Below are positions 40,241 through 48,016 of a stretch of DNA of 64,000 nucleotides, piece after piece. Position numbers and translations under genes: made by a program. Within the stretch, counting starts at the first letter, position 1. Every line of letters starts with the position of its first letter. This DNA is from Rhodococcus sp. HNM0569 (GTDB lineage: Bacteria > Actinomycetota > Actinomycetes > Mycobacteriales > Mycobacteriaceae): positions 1 through 64,000 of the forward strand of contig NZ_JAASAE010000012.1 of the NCBI RefSeq assembly GCF_012726205.1, written 5' to 3'. The notes beneath the pieces were generated by a model. The model worked only from the letters and a program-made list of their open reading frames with translations, was not told the DNA's origin and made no database searches.

Positions 40241-41131
40241 ATGAGCACGCCCGCCGTCGACGCGCGGCGTTTCGGCAGCGGACTCGCAGGCGACGGCGAG
40301 CCCGACCAGACAGTCGCTCGCGATCCGGACCCCGAGCTCCGGCCGCGCAGTGCCCGCAGCCGACTTGCCCCGGGGCGGCCGATCCGATTCGGGCTCGCGA
40401 TCGGGCCCCTGCTGCTCCTGGGACTGTGGGTTGCCGCCTCGGCGTCCGGCCAGCTCGACCCGAAGACTCTCTCCGCACCGTGGACCGTCGTGACGACCGC
40501 CTGGGAGCTGATCGACGACGGTCGGCTGCAGAGCAACCTGCTGACATCTGTCGAGCGGGCGTTGATCGGCGGTGTTCTCGGAGTCGTCTTCGGTGTCGTG
40601 CTCGCCTTGATCTCGGGTCTCTCGCGGATCGGCGAGGCGTTGGTCGACGGACCGGTGCAGATCAAGCGGTCGATTCCGACGTTGGCGCTCATGCCGCTGG
40701 CCATTCTGTGGTTCGGAATCGGCGAAGAGATGAAGATTCTTCTCATCGCGCTGTCGGTGTTCGTGCCGATCTACATCAACACTCATGCTGCGTTGCGCAG
40801 CATCGACGCGCGTTACGTCGAACTGGCGGAAACGCTGGATCTGTCTCGTGGGCAGTTCGTGCGGAAAGTTGCTCTGCCCGGCGCGCTTCCGGGATTTTTC
40901 ACCGGGTTGCGCATGGCCGTAACGGTCGCATGGCTGGCCCTCGTCGTCGTCGAGCAGGTCAACGCGACGAGCGGCATCGGCTACCTGATGTTCCAAGCAC
41001 GCAACTACGGACTCACCGACATCATCATCGTCGGCCTCGTCGTGTATGCGGTTCTCGGATTCGGCAGCGATCTGCTGGTCCGTTCGGCAGAAAGGAGAGC
41101 GCTCGCATGGCGCAAGACGATCGGGAGCTGA
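40241..41131 (+). CDS. SsuC-like ABC permease
   Basis: A 296-residue permease with a long N-terminal cytoplasmic stretch (about 50 residues rich in Arg, Pro and Asp) and about six membrane helices. The EAA-like coupling segment is ELAETLDLSRGQFVRKVALPGALPGFFTGLR. VQIKRSIPTLALMPLAILWFGIGEE is typical of the sulfonate/nitrate/taurine permeases. The ATG follows GAGAGGACAG. The 3' end overlaps the ATPase gene by 25 bp. Confidence 0.87.
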   Translation: MSTPAVDARRFGSGLAGDGEPDQTVARDPDPELRPRSARSRLAPGRPIRFGLAIGPLLLLGLWVAASASGQLDPKTLSAPWTVVTTAWELIDDGRLQSNLLTSVERALIGGVLGVVFGVVLALISGLSRIGEALVDGPVQIKRSIPTLALMPLAILWFGIGEEMKILLIALSVFVPIYINTHAALRSIDARYVELAETLDLSRGQFVRKVALPGALPGFFTGLRMAVTVAWLALVVVEQVNATSGIGYLMFQARNYGLTDIIIVGLVVYAVLGFGSDLLVRSAERRALAWRKTIGS

Positions 41132-41829
41132 CCGTTCGTACGTCGAACCTCAGCCGTGGATTCGACGGCCGTGCGGTCCTCCGCAACATCGATCTCGAGA
41201 TCCGTGCCGGTGAGTTCGTTGCCCTGCTGGGACGTAGCGGCTCCGGAAAAAGCACGCTGCTGCGGGCGCTCGCAGAACTCGATCACGGTGTTCCGGGTTC
41301 GGGGACGATCGAGGTGCCGAAGCGTCGTGCGGTGGTGTTCCAGGACTCGCGCCTGCTTCCGTGGGCACGAGTGCTCGACAATGTCGTTCTCGGCCTCGGC
41401 GGTTCCGACGCGAAGGAGCGCGCCGCTGCCGCGCTGGCGGAAGTGGGGCTTGCTGGACGCGAAAAAGCATGGCCCAACGAGCTTTCCGGCGGCGAACAGC
41501 AACGCGTTTCCCTCGCTCGGTCGTTGGTGCGCGAACCCGATCTCCTATTGGCGGACGAACCGTTCGGTGCTCTCGACGCGCTGACCAAGCTGCGCATGCA
41601 CGCGCTGCTTCAAGAGTTGTGTGCAGTCCATCGGCCGGCGGTTCTGCTGGTCACTCACGACGTCGACGAGGCGATCGCATTAGCCGACCGGGTGTTGGTT
41701 CTCGACCATGGGGTACTCGCTGTCGAGTTGCAGATCGACCTGCCCCATCCTCGCGCCGAGCGCGTTGTCGAAACAGCGGAGTACCGCCGTCTCCTTCTCG
41801 CGGCGCTCGGCGTCGAGCGCGCGGCCTGA
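41107..41829 (+). CDS. SsuB-like ABC ATPase
   Basis: A 240-residue ATPase: Walker A GRSGSGKST, VVFQDSRLLPWARVLDNV (the RLLPW Q-loop is typical of SsuB/TauB), signature LSGGEQQRVSLARSL, Walker B LLLADEPFGALDALT and H-loop VTHDVDEAIALADRV. It energises the permease whose gene overlaps its start. The operon ends 22 bp from the convergent arsenic gene, with a short palindrome (TGACCCGCGGGTCA) over the stop codon. Confidence 0.88.
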   Translation: MAQDDRELTVRTSNLSRGFDGRAVLRNIDLEIRAGEFVALLGRSGSGKSTLLRALAELDHGVPGSGTIEVPKRRAVVFQDSRLLPWARVLDNVVLGLGGSDAKERAAAALAEVGLAGREKAWPNELSGGEQQRVSLARSLVREPDLLLADEPFGALDALTKLRMHALLQELCAVHRPAVLLVTHDVDEAIALADRVLVLDHGVLAVELQIDLPHPRAERVVETAEYRRLLLAALGVERAA

Positions 41830-41851
41830 CCCGCGGGTCACCGACGGTCGA

Positions 41852-43345
41852 TCACCGGCGCGACGCGACCGGTGCGAGCTCGTCGATCAGCGCCTCGACC
41901 CGCTGCCTGATCTCGTCGCGGATCGGCCGCACCGCGTCGACGCCCTTGCCTGCCGGATCGTCGAGGGCCCAGTCGCGGTAGCTCACACCCGGGAAGACGG
42001 GGCACGCGTCGCCGCAGCCCATCGTGATCACGACGTCCGACTTCTCGACGGCATCGGCGGTGAGGATCTTCGGGTTCGCGGTGGAGATGTCGATGCCGAC
42101 CTCGGCCATCGCCTGTACCGCAGCCGGATTGACGTGCTCGGCGGGAGCGCTGCCCGCCGAGCGGACCTCGATCGCGTCGCCTGCGAGCGAGGCGAGGAAA
42201 CCGGCGGCCATCTGGGACCGGCCCGCGTTGTGCACGCACACGAACAGGACCGACGGGCGCCGCGCGTCGTCGGCGGTCCCGGAATCGGTGCGGGAGAAGC
42301 GTCGTCGCAAGGCAAGTGAGACGTACACGAGGGCGACGAGCACCGGGACCTCGATCAACGGACCGACGACACCGGCCAGCGCCTGACCGGAGGTGACGCC
42401 GAAGGTGGCGATCGCGACGGCGATCGCGAGTTCGAAGTTGTTGCCCGCCGCGGTGAATGCGAGGGTCGTGGTGCGCTCGTAGCCGAGCCCGATCGCCGCC
42501 CCGACCAGGTATCCGCCGCCCCACATGATCGCGAAGTACGCGAGCAGGGGCAGCGCGATACGGACGACGTCGACCGGGTGCGACGTGATCTGTTCGCCCT
42601 GCAGGGCGAACAGCACCACGATGGTGAACAGGAGGCCGTACAGTGCCCACGGCCCGATCCGCGGCACGAATGTGTCCTCGTACCACGCACGGCCACGCCA
42701 CTTTTCGCCGAGACGCCGCGTCAGGAAGCCGGCCACGAGGGGGATGCCCAGGAAGATCAGGACGGATTTCGCGATCTGCCACGGCGAGACGTCGAGGGTG
42801 GTCTGTTCGAGTCCCAGCCAGCCCGGCAGCACCGACAGGTAGAACCATCCGAGCACCGCGAACATCACGACCTGGAATACCGAATTGATCGCCACGAGCA
42901 CGGCCGCCGCCTCGCGGTCGCCGCACGCGAGATCGTTCCAGATCACGACCATCGCGATGCAGCGCGCGAGACCCACGATGATCAGGCCGGTGCGGTACTC
43001 GGGGAGGTCCGGGAGCAGCAGCCACGCGAGCGCGAACATCAACGCGGGGCCGAGAATCCAGTTGAGAAGCAACGACGACACGAGCATCCGGCGGTCGCCG
43101 GTGACGGAGCCGAGCCGGTCGTAGCGCACCTTCGCCAGCACCGGGTACATCATGATCAGCAGTCCGAGCGCGATCGGCAGCGAGATGCCGTCGATCTCGA
43201 CGACGCTCAGCGCGTCGCCGAGGCCCGGAATCAAGCGGCCCAGCAGCAGTCCGGCCGCCATCGCGACGCCGATCCACACCGGCAGGAAACGGTCGAGCGT
43301 CGAGAGCTTGCCCACCACCGCACGGTCTGCGGCACGAGTCGTCAC
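41852..43345 (-). CDS. ACR3 arsenite exporter fused to ArsC arsenate reductase
   Basis: A 497-residue fusion. Residues 1-355 form a ten-helix ACR3-type arsenite exporter with the conserved cysteine in LARCIAMVVIWNDLACGD and the FTAAGNNFELAIAVAI segment. Residues about 365-497 are a low-molecular-weight-phosphatase-type ArsC: VLFVCVHNAGRSQMAAGF (CX5R loop), VEKSDVVITMGCGDACPVFPG, and YRDWALDDPAGK. Arsenate is reduced and arsenite exported by one protein. The same fusion is known from M. tuberculosis (Rv2643). GTG start overlapping the arsR stop. Confidence 0.93.
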   Translation of the reverse strand: MTTRAADRAVVGKLSTLDRFLPVWIGVAMAAGLLLGRLIPGLGDALSVVEIDGISLPIALGLLIMMYPVLAKVRYDRLGSVTGDRRMLVSSLLLNWILGPALMFALAWLLLPDLPEYRTGLIIVGLARCIAMVVIWNDLACGDREAAAVLVAINSVFQVVMFAVLGWFYLSVLPGWLGLEQTTLDVSPWQIAKSVLIFLGIPLVAGFLTRRLGEKWRGRAWYEDTFVPRIGPWALYGLLFTIVVLFALQGEQITSHPVDVVRIALPLLAYFAIMWGGGYLVGAAIGLGYERTTTLAFTAAGNNFELAIAVAIATFGVTSGQALAGVVGPLIEVPVLVALVYVSLALRRRFSRTDSGTADDARRPSVLFVCVHNAGRSQMAAGFLASLAGDAIEVRSAGSAPAEHVNPAAVQAMAEVGIDISTANPKILTADAVEKSDVVITMGCGDACPVFPGVSYRDWALDDPAGKGVDAVRPIRDEIRQRVEALIDELAPVASRR

Positions 43346-43698
43346 GACAGTGCCTCCACGCCTGGACCCTCGAGCGCGCATACGGAGCCGGGCACCCCGT
43401 TCGGCTCGGTGTCCAGCACGGCGGCCAACTGGTCGAGCGCCGACGGCACGACGCGGTAGTACACCCACGTGCCGCGGCGTTCGCACTCCAGCAGTCCGCA
43501 CTCGCGCAGCACCTTGAGGTGATGCGAGATGGTCGGTTGCGACAGGTCGAATGCGGGGCTGATGTCGCACACGCAGCTTTCGCCGCCCTGGTGGCTCGCG
43601 ATCAGGCTCACCATGCGCAGCCGTACCGGGTCGCCGAGCGCCTTGAACATGCGCGCGAGGTCGGCGGCGCGTCCGGCCCCCAGTGGTTGATTCGACAT
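43342..43698 (-). CDS. arsR: ArsR-type arsenic-responsive repressor
   Basis: A 118-residue winged-helix repressor. The metalloid site in helix 3 is GESCVCDIS (CxC), the recognition helix is DLSQPTISHHLKVLRECGLLE, and the wing is RRGTWVYYRV. Arsenite binding should release it from DNA. It is co-transcribed with, and overlaps by 4 nt, the ACR3-ArsC fusion. The promoter immediately upstream is overlapped by a TTGAC/GTCAA inverted repeat. Confidence 0.9.
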   Translation of the reverse strand: MSNQPLGAGRAADLARMFKALGDPVRLRMVSLIASHQGGESCVCDISPAFDLSQPTISHHLKVLRECGLLECERRGTWVYYRVVPSALDQLAAVLDTEPNGVPGSVCALEGPGVEALS

Positions 43699-43704
43699 GT
43701 CTCG

Positions 43705-43733
43705 ATATTGACAACCATCGAAGCAATCGTCAA
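43705..43733 (-). promoter_or_regulatory. arsR promoter overlapped by inverted repeat
   Basis: Read on the minus strand: TTGACG (43733-43728), 17 nt, CAATAT (43710-43705), then CGAGAC and the arsR ATG at 43698. A start point 6-8 nt after the -10 would lie at or beside the ATG, so the mRNA is probably leaderless. TTGAC and GTCAA at the two ends form an inverted repeat over the promoter, a plausible ArsR site. Confidence 0.5.
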
Positions 43734-43743
43734 AAGTTCCGTT

Positions 43744-44292
43744 TCAGACGCCGCTGGGCAGGGCGGTGGTGAGTACGCGCAGCATCCGCTCTTCCCATCC
43801 GGGCCCGACGGTGCTCGCGCGCGCGAGCTCGGAGATGTAGCCGCCCACCACCGCGTCGATCACGGTGTCGGCGAGGCCGCGGTCGATGTCGTGACCGGCC
43901 GCGAACAGTGCATCGACGATTCGGCCGCGGTGTGCAGTGAGGATTCTGCGGAACAGGGCGCTGAACTCCGGGTCTTCGTCGATCAGGAGCGACGCGAAGC
44001 CGCCGGGGCCGATGCCGTCGTCGATGGCCGCGACCGCGCTGCGGACGATCCACGTTGCCCGCTCACGATCGCTCGAATCGGGTGCAGGAGGCTGCTGGCG
44101 GGTGAGCGGTGCCAGTGCTGCAGCGAGCAACTCGTGGCGATTGCGGAAGCGTCGGTAGATCGTTGTCTTCGCGACCCCGGACTCGGCGGCGACGGCCTCG
44201 ATTGTGACGGCGCGCGCGCCGTGGGCGCGCAGCAGGTGCAGTGCGGCGGCGGCTATCCGGTCGTCAGCGGGGGTTCGTCGAGCGTCGGCCAC
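43744..44292 (-). CDS. TetR-family regulator
   Basis: A 182-residue TetR protein: IAAAALHLLRAHGARAVTIEAVAAESGVAKTTIYRRFRNRHELLAAAL is a complete HTH. The GTG at 44292 is used; a TTG four codons upstream is possible. It is divergent from the small membrane protein gene at 44394. Two overlapping palindromes built on GTAGCGC lie between them (44317-44359), so it probably represses both. The ligand is unknown. Confidence 0.85.
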   Translation of the reverse strand: MADARRTPADDRIAAAALHLLRAHGARAVTIEAVAAESGVAKTTIYRRFRNRHELLAAALAPLTRQQPPAPDSSDRERATWIVRSAVAAIDDGIGPGGFASLLIDEDPEFSALFRRILTAHRGRIVDALFAAGHDIDRGLADTVIDAVVGGYISELARASTVGPGWEERMLRVLTTALPSGV

Positions 44293-44316
44293 AGGGGAAT
44301 ACAACCACAGCCTTCG

Positions 44317-44359
44317 GCGCTACACTAACCGTAGCGCTACGCTACACGTAGCGTAGCGC
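44317..44359. promoter_or_regulatory. Overlapping TetR operators
   Basis: Site 1 is GCGCTAC-N7-GTAGCGC (44317-44337). Site 2 is GCGCTACGCTAC-AC-GTAGCGTAGCGC (44334-44359), a perfect 12-bp palindrome with a 2-nt centre. They share the GTAGCGC half-site. The location between a divergent TetR and its neighbour makes this a convincing operator pair. Confidence 0.8.
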
Positions 44360-44393
44360 AATGGGTGTGAACCCGAGACGAAAGGAGCAGGAG

Positions 44394-44780
44394 ATGACAC
44401 GAGCGGCCACGGACAGGCCCGGCGCGTCGAGCGCGGGGACTGCTGCACAGCGCGGCACGGTCCAGGCGACCACGAGCCGTTGGCGAAGGTTCCCGCTGCC
44501 GTTCACCGGCTACGTGCTGATGCTGTTCGGTTTCGCATGCCTCGGCATCTCGGTTGCGATGCTCGCGAGCGGCATCGAGGTCGGCATTCCGCTCGCGGTC
44601 GCGACTGTCGTGCTGTACGCCGCGGGCTTCGGCTGCTTCCTCCTGCGCAGGCACCTGATCCGTCACCCGGCCGGCCCGGACGAGCCGCGCATGAGTGTCG
44701 ACCCGATGAAACCCGCCGTCGATCGCCATGACGTGGTGCGCTATCTCGCGCGCTACCGCGGCGCTGAAACGAGCTCGTAG
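44394..44780 (+). CDS. Small membrane protein under TetR control
   Basis: A 128-residue protein with about 35 polar N-terminal residues, two hydrophobic helices (FTGYVLMLFGFACLGISVAML and VGIPLAVATVVLYAAGFGCFLL) and a soluble C-terminus. I do not recognise a family. The ATG at 44394 has AAAGGAGCAGGAG upstream. The divergent TetR gene and its palindromic operator imply inducible expression. A strong terminator follows at 44818. Confidence 0.7.
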   Translation: MTRAATDRPGASSAGTAAQRGTVQATTSRWRRFPLPFTGYVLMLFGFACLGISVAMLASGIEVGIPLAVATVVLYAAGFGCFLLRRHLIRHPAGPDEPRMSVDPMKPAVDRHDVVRYLARYRGAETSS

Positions 44781-44817
44781 ATCGTCGCATCCGACACGAC
44801 GGCCGTACACACACACA

Positions 44818-44854
44818 CCGACGCCCCCCACCGCAGTGCGACAGGGGGCGTCGG
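44818..44854. terminator. Bidirectional hairpin terminator
   Basis: Perfect 11-bp stem CCGACGCCCCC (44818-44828) / GGGGGCGTCGG (44844-44854), 15-nt loop, between the convergent small membrane gene and the YhgE-like gene. No T-run on either side. Confidence 0.75.
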
Positions 44855-44874
44855 GATGCGCGAGCAGTGCGGGA

Positions 44875-47040
44875 TTACCGCGCCGGCTCGAGCTCGCGTT
44901 CGTCGGTCTCGGCGACCAGGTCTTCCGGTTCGGGCTTGCGCCGCCCGGTGATCGCCTCGTACGCGACGAGCGCAACGAGTCCCACGACACCCCAGATCGC
45001 GAGCGTCAGGGCGTGCGAGCCGACGCCGGTTCCCCCGAAGTAGAGGATCGAGCGAGCGGACTCGACAGCGGCGGGCAGCGGCAGCACGTCGTGCAACCAG
45101 CGGAACAGACCCGGGACCATGTACACCGACACGCCGCCACCCGAGGCGGGCACGCCGAGGAACATGAACAGGGTGACGATCGGGATGACCGAGATGATGC
45201 CGATCATCCGCACGAGCACCGAGCTGAACAGCGAGATCGCGAAGATCGCGAGCGCACCGATCCCCCACAGCGGAAGGAAGTGGCCGCTGACGGCGCCGAT
45301 GATCGGGCCGGCGATGAGCCACACGACGGCCGACATCACGACCGACCAGATCGCGGCGATCGGCAGGTACTTGCGCAGCCGGGCGAGGTCGGGTGCCGCG
45401 TTGGTGAGCACCATCGCGAGCAGGAAGCCGGCCATGATCCAGCCGATCGCCAGGTACATCGACACCGTGCCCATCGTGTCCTCGGAATCGAGCGGCACGA
45501 CGTCGGTCGTCTCCATCGGGAAGCCCTGCTGACCGGCAACCTGCTCGAACGTGCGGGCCACCAGCTGCTGCTGGCCCATGCCGCCCGCACCGGCCGTGAT
45601 CAGTTCGGCGTGCGGCGTCTGCGCCGACGGCAGCACGTATGCCGCGACGGCCGAGCGGTCCTCGACCGCGGCGCGTGCGTCGTCGACAGACGTCGACGGC
45701 GTGAACTCGAACATGCCGGTCATGCTCTCGCCGAGCCCGGCCGCGGCCTGTTCGGCCTGCGCCGCGTCGGCGGCCACCACGGTGACCGGGACGTCGTGCG
45801 GCATCGGCTTGTACATACCGGACGTCATGAGGCTCGCCATGAGCGCCACCATCGCCAGCGGGAACGCCGCGAGGATCGCGTAGCGAACCGGCGTGCTCGG
45901 CGGCGTGCTGCCGCCCGTGAGCGACGGCATCGTCATCGCGGGGTCGCCTGCATCCGGGTTCCGCTTGCGCTTGAGCGCGTCGATACCCATCGTCAGCAGG
46001 ATCGCGACGACCGCGCCGATCGCGAGGACGAGCAGATGCTTGCCCGCGCCGTCGCCGCCGAAGTACAGCACCGAGCGCAGCGACTCGCCGACCGCCGGAG
46101 CGGGCAGGAATTCGTACAGCGTCCGGAAGAAGGCCGGGACGGTGTAGATCGACATGCCCATGTTCGACGCCGGGACACCGAGCACCATGATCAGCAGCAA
46201 GCCGAGCAGCACCGCGAGCGGGCCGAGGATGCGGGTGAAGAACAGCTGCACCATGCCGACCGCGAACACCGCGAGCCACGCGACGCCGAGCACCTCGGCG
46301 GTGTGGCCCTCGATGCCACCGAGGATCGGGCCCGCGATGAGCCACACGAGCCCGCTGACGACGGCCGACCAGCCGGCCAGGATCGGGACGAACCGGCGCA
46401 GACGCAGCAGTTCGGGTGCGTTCGAGAGCGCGATGCTCAGCGGCATGTACCCCGCGAGCAGCAGGCCCGTCATCATGAACATCGCCGACAGGCCCGCCAT
46501 GTCGTGTGACGGCAGCGGCACGAGGTCTTCGGCGTGCACGTCGAGGCCCTGGCCGACGAGGGTCGGCGTGACCAGCGTCGCGACGGACTGTCCTTGCGAC
46601 GCGCCCGCGGCGCCCGCGGTGTAGACCGACGCGCTCGCGCCGTCTGCCGAGACGGAGACCGCGCCCGCGACCTCGCGGTCCTCGACGAGCTGCCGTGCCT
46701 CGGCGTCGTCGGCGACGACCCGCACGTCGACGGCGGAGGCGTCGGCCGACTCGAGTGCCGACGCGACGTCCTGCGCTGTCGAGCCCGCCACGGCGATCGG
46801 CATGTCGTGCGGCGACGGGGCGTGCATCGACCCGAGGTAGCCGCTGACCATCATCACGACCATGAGGAACGGGAACAGGAACGCGAAGACGTACCGCCCG
46901 ATCTGTTCCTTGCGCGCGCGTGCCGCTTCCGCGGCGGCTGCGTCGTCGGTGTTCGTGTCGTCGGTATCTGGGGCCGGCTCGTGCGAATCGGGGTCTTCGT
47001 GCACGTCGGGGTCGCCGAGACGTGATTCGGCCACAGGCAT
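44875..47040 (-). CDS. Internally duplicated YhgE/Pip-like (ABC-2 superfamily) membrane protein
   Basis: A 721-residue protein made of two similar halves. Each half begins with a helix (FPFLMVVMMVSGYLGSM; FPLAMVALMASLMTSGMY), then a soluble domain starting PHDMPIAVAG or PHDVPVTVVA, and about five more helices containing LIAGPI(L/I)G, VxGLxVPASxxGxSVYxVP and SxLYFGGxGxG. The halves (about 50-350 and 385-700) are clear tandem copies. The N-terminal 45 residues are acidic and probably disordered. The family includes YhgE and type VII/ABC-2-like exporters; the function is unknown. The divergent TetR at 47273 is its likely regulator. The Shine-Dalgarno-like AGGAG directly abuts the ATG. Confidence 0.8.
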   Translation of the reverse strand: MPVAESRLGDPDVHEDPDSHEPAPDTDDTNTDDAAAAEAARARKEQIGRYVFAFLFPFLMVVMMVSGYLGSMHAPSPHDMPIAVAGSTAQDVASALESADASAVDVRVVADDAEARQLVEDREVAGAVSVSADGASASVYTAGAAGASQGQSVATLVTPTLVGQGLDVHAEDLVPLPSHDMAGLSAMFMMTGLLLAGYMPLSIALSNAPELLRLRRFVPILAGWSAVVSGLVWLIAGPILGGIEGHTAEVLGVAWLAVFAVGMVQLFFTRILGPLAVLLGLLLIMVLGVPASNMGMSIYTVPAFFRTLYEFLPAPAVGESLRSVLYFGGDGAGKHLLVLAIGAVVAILLTMGIDALKRKRNPDAGDPAMTMPSLTGGSTPPSTPVRYAILAAFPLAMVALMASLMTSGMYKPMPHDVPVTVVAADAAQAEQAAAGLGESMTGMFEFTPSTSVDDARAAVEDRSAVAAYVLPSAQTPHAELITAGAGGMGQQQLVARTFEQVAGQQGFPMETTDVVPLDSEDTMGTVSMYLAIGWIMAGFLLAMVLTNAAPDLARLRKYLPIAAIWSVVMSAVVWLIAGPIIGAVSGHFLPLWGIGALAIFAISLFSSVLVRMIGIISVIPIVTLFMFLGVPASGGGVSVYMVPGLFRWLHDVLPLPAAVESARSILYFGGTGVGSHALTLAIWGVVGLVALVAYEAITGRRKPEPEDLVAETDERELEPAR

Positions 47041-47140
47041 CTCCTGGGTTGGGAACGGTCGATGTGCTGGGTCACCGGACTGAGAAGAACGCGGCCCCGC
47101 GTACCGGTCGTCGTCGACTACGGCACCTCACAAAATTACG

Positions 47141-47178
47141 CCACTTGACTTAGAATGGGCAACGTATCGAGTCAGTGG
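47141..47178. promoter_or_regulatory. Imperfect inverted repeat between YhgE-like gene and tetR
   Basis: CCACTTGACT (47141-47150) and AGTCAGTGG (47170-47178), pairing with one bulged base. It is in the middle of the 232-bp divergent region and could be the site of the TetR encoded at 47273. The TTGACT could also be a -35 element for that gene. Confidence 0.4.
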
Positions 47179-47272
47179 TATTCGTCTCACCGCCGTGCAA
47201 CGGTGTGGGTCGCCGTCGAAAACTCGGGCGGATTAAGATGATTCGGACAAAACGCGCAACGAAGGATCGACG

Positions 47273-47932
47273 ATGGCGAAGCACGGTGACCGCGCCCGCG
47301 AAGCGCTGCTCGACGCCGCCGAGGAACTGTTCGCCACCCACGGCATCGACTCGGTGTCCAACCGCCGCATCGCCGAGCACGCGGGCAATGCGAACCACTC
47401 GGCCGTCGGCTACCACTTCGGCAGCCGCGACGGCCTGCTGCGCGCGATGGTCGCCCGGCACACCGCGGGTACGCGCGAGCGTCGCGCCGAACGCGCGGCC
47501 CTGTTGCCGGACGAACCGACCTTCGCCGACCTGCTCGGCACCCTCATCCTGCCGGGTACCGAGACGTTCGCGTCGCTGCCGGTGCCCAGCTGGCGCGCAC
47601 GATTCCTACGCCAGCTCCGCAACACGCCGTCCGCCGAGGCCATCCTCGGATCGGAGGCGGCCGATCCGCTCGCCGAACAGCTCGCAGGCCGCATCGGCAC
47701 GTTCACCGAACACATCCCCCGCAACACACTGGTCGGCCGCGGCCGCCTGCTCGGCTCGATGATCACCGACGTGTGCGCCGAGTACGAGGCCGGCATCGCG
47801 GAAGGCGTGTTCGAACCCGACTGGACCGCAGTCGGCTACTTCCTCACCGACGCCGCGGCGGGCATGCTGTCGGCCGCCGTCACGCATCCTTCCGACTTCC
47901 ACACGGTCGACTCGCGCGCCTTCATCTTCTGA
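47273..47932 (+). CDS. TetR-family regulator
   Basis: A 219-residue TetR protein. The HTH region is ALLDAAEELFATHGIDSVSNRRIAEHAGNANHSAVGYHFGSRDGLLRAMV. The ligand domain is full length. It is divergent from the duplicated YhgE-like membrane gene and probably represses it. The sugC gene follows on the same strand after 84 bp but has its own spacing and probably its own control. Confidence 0.85.
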   Translation: MAKHGDRAREALLDAAEELFATHGIDSVSNRRIAEHAGNANHSAVGYHFGSRDGLLRAMVARHTAGTRERRAERAALLPDEPTFADLLGTLILPGTETFASLPVPSWRARFLRQLRNTPSAEAILGSEAADPLAEQLAGRIGTFTEHIPRNTLVGRGRLLGSMITDVCAEYEAGIAEGVFEPDWTAVGYFLTDAAAGMLSAAVTHPSDFHTVDSRAFIF

Positions 47933-48016
47933 GCCCCGTTTCCGTCGACTCTCGCGTCGGTGCGGCCCGAATCCACGCCTGCAGGCCGCGCTGCGGCCTG
48001 CGGTAGTCTGCCGCGC

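Noticed and set aside
41827-41840. TGACCCGCGGGTCA palindrome as an operator
   Set aside because: It spans the stop codon of the ATPase gene between convergent genes; a minor hairpin at a 3' end is more likely than a regulator site.
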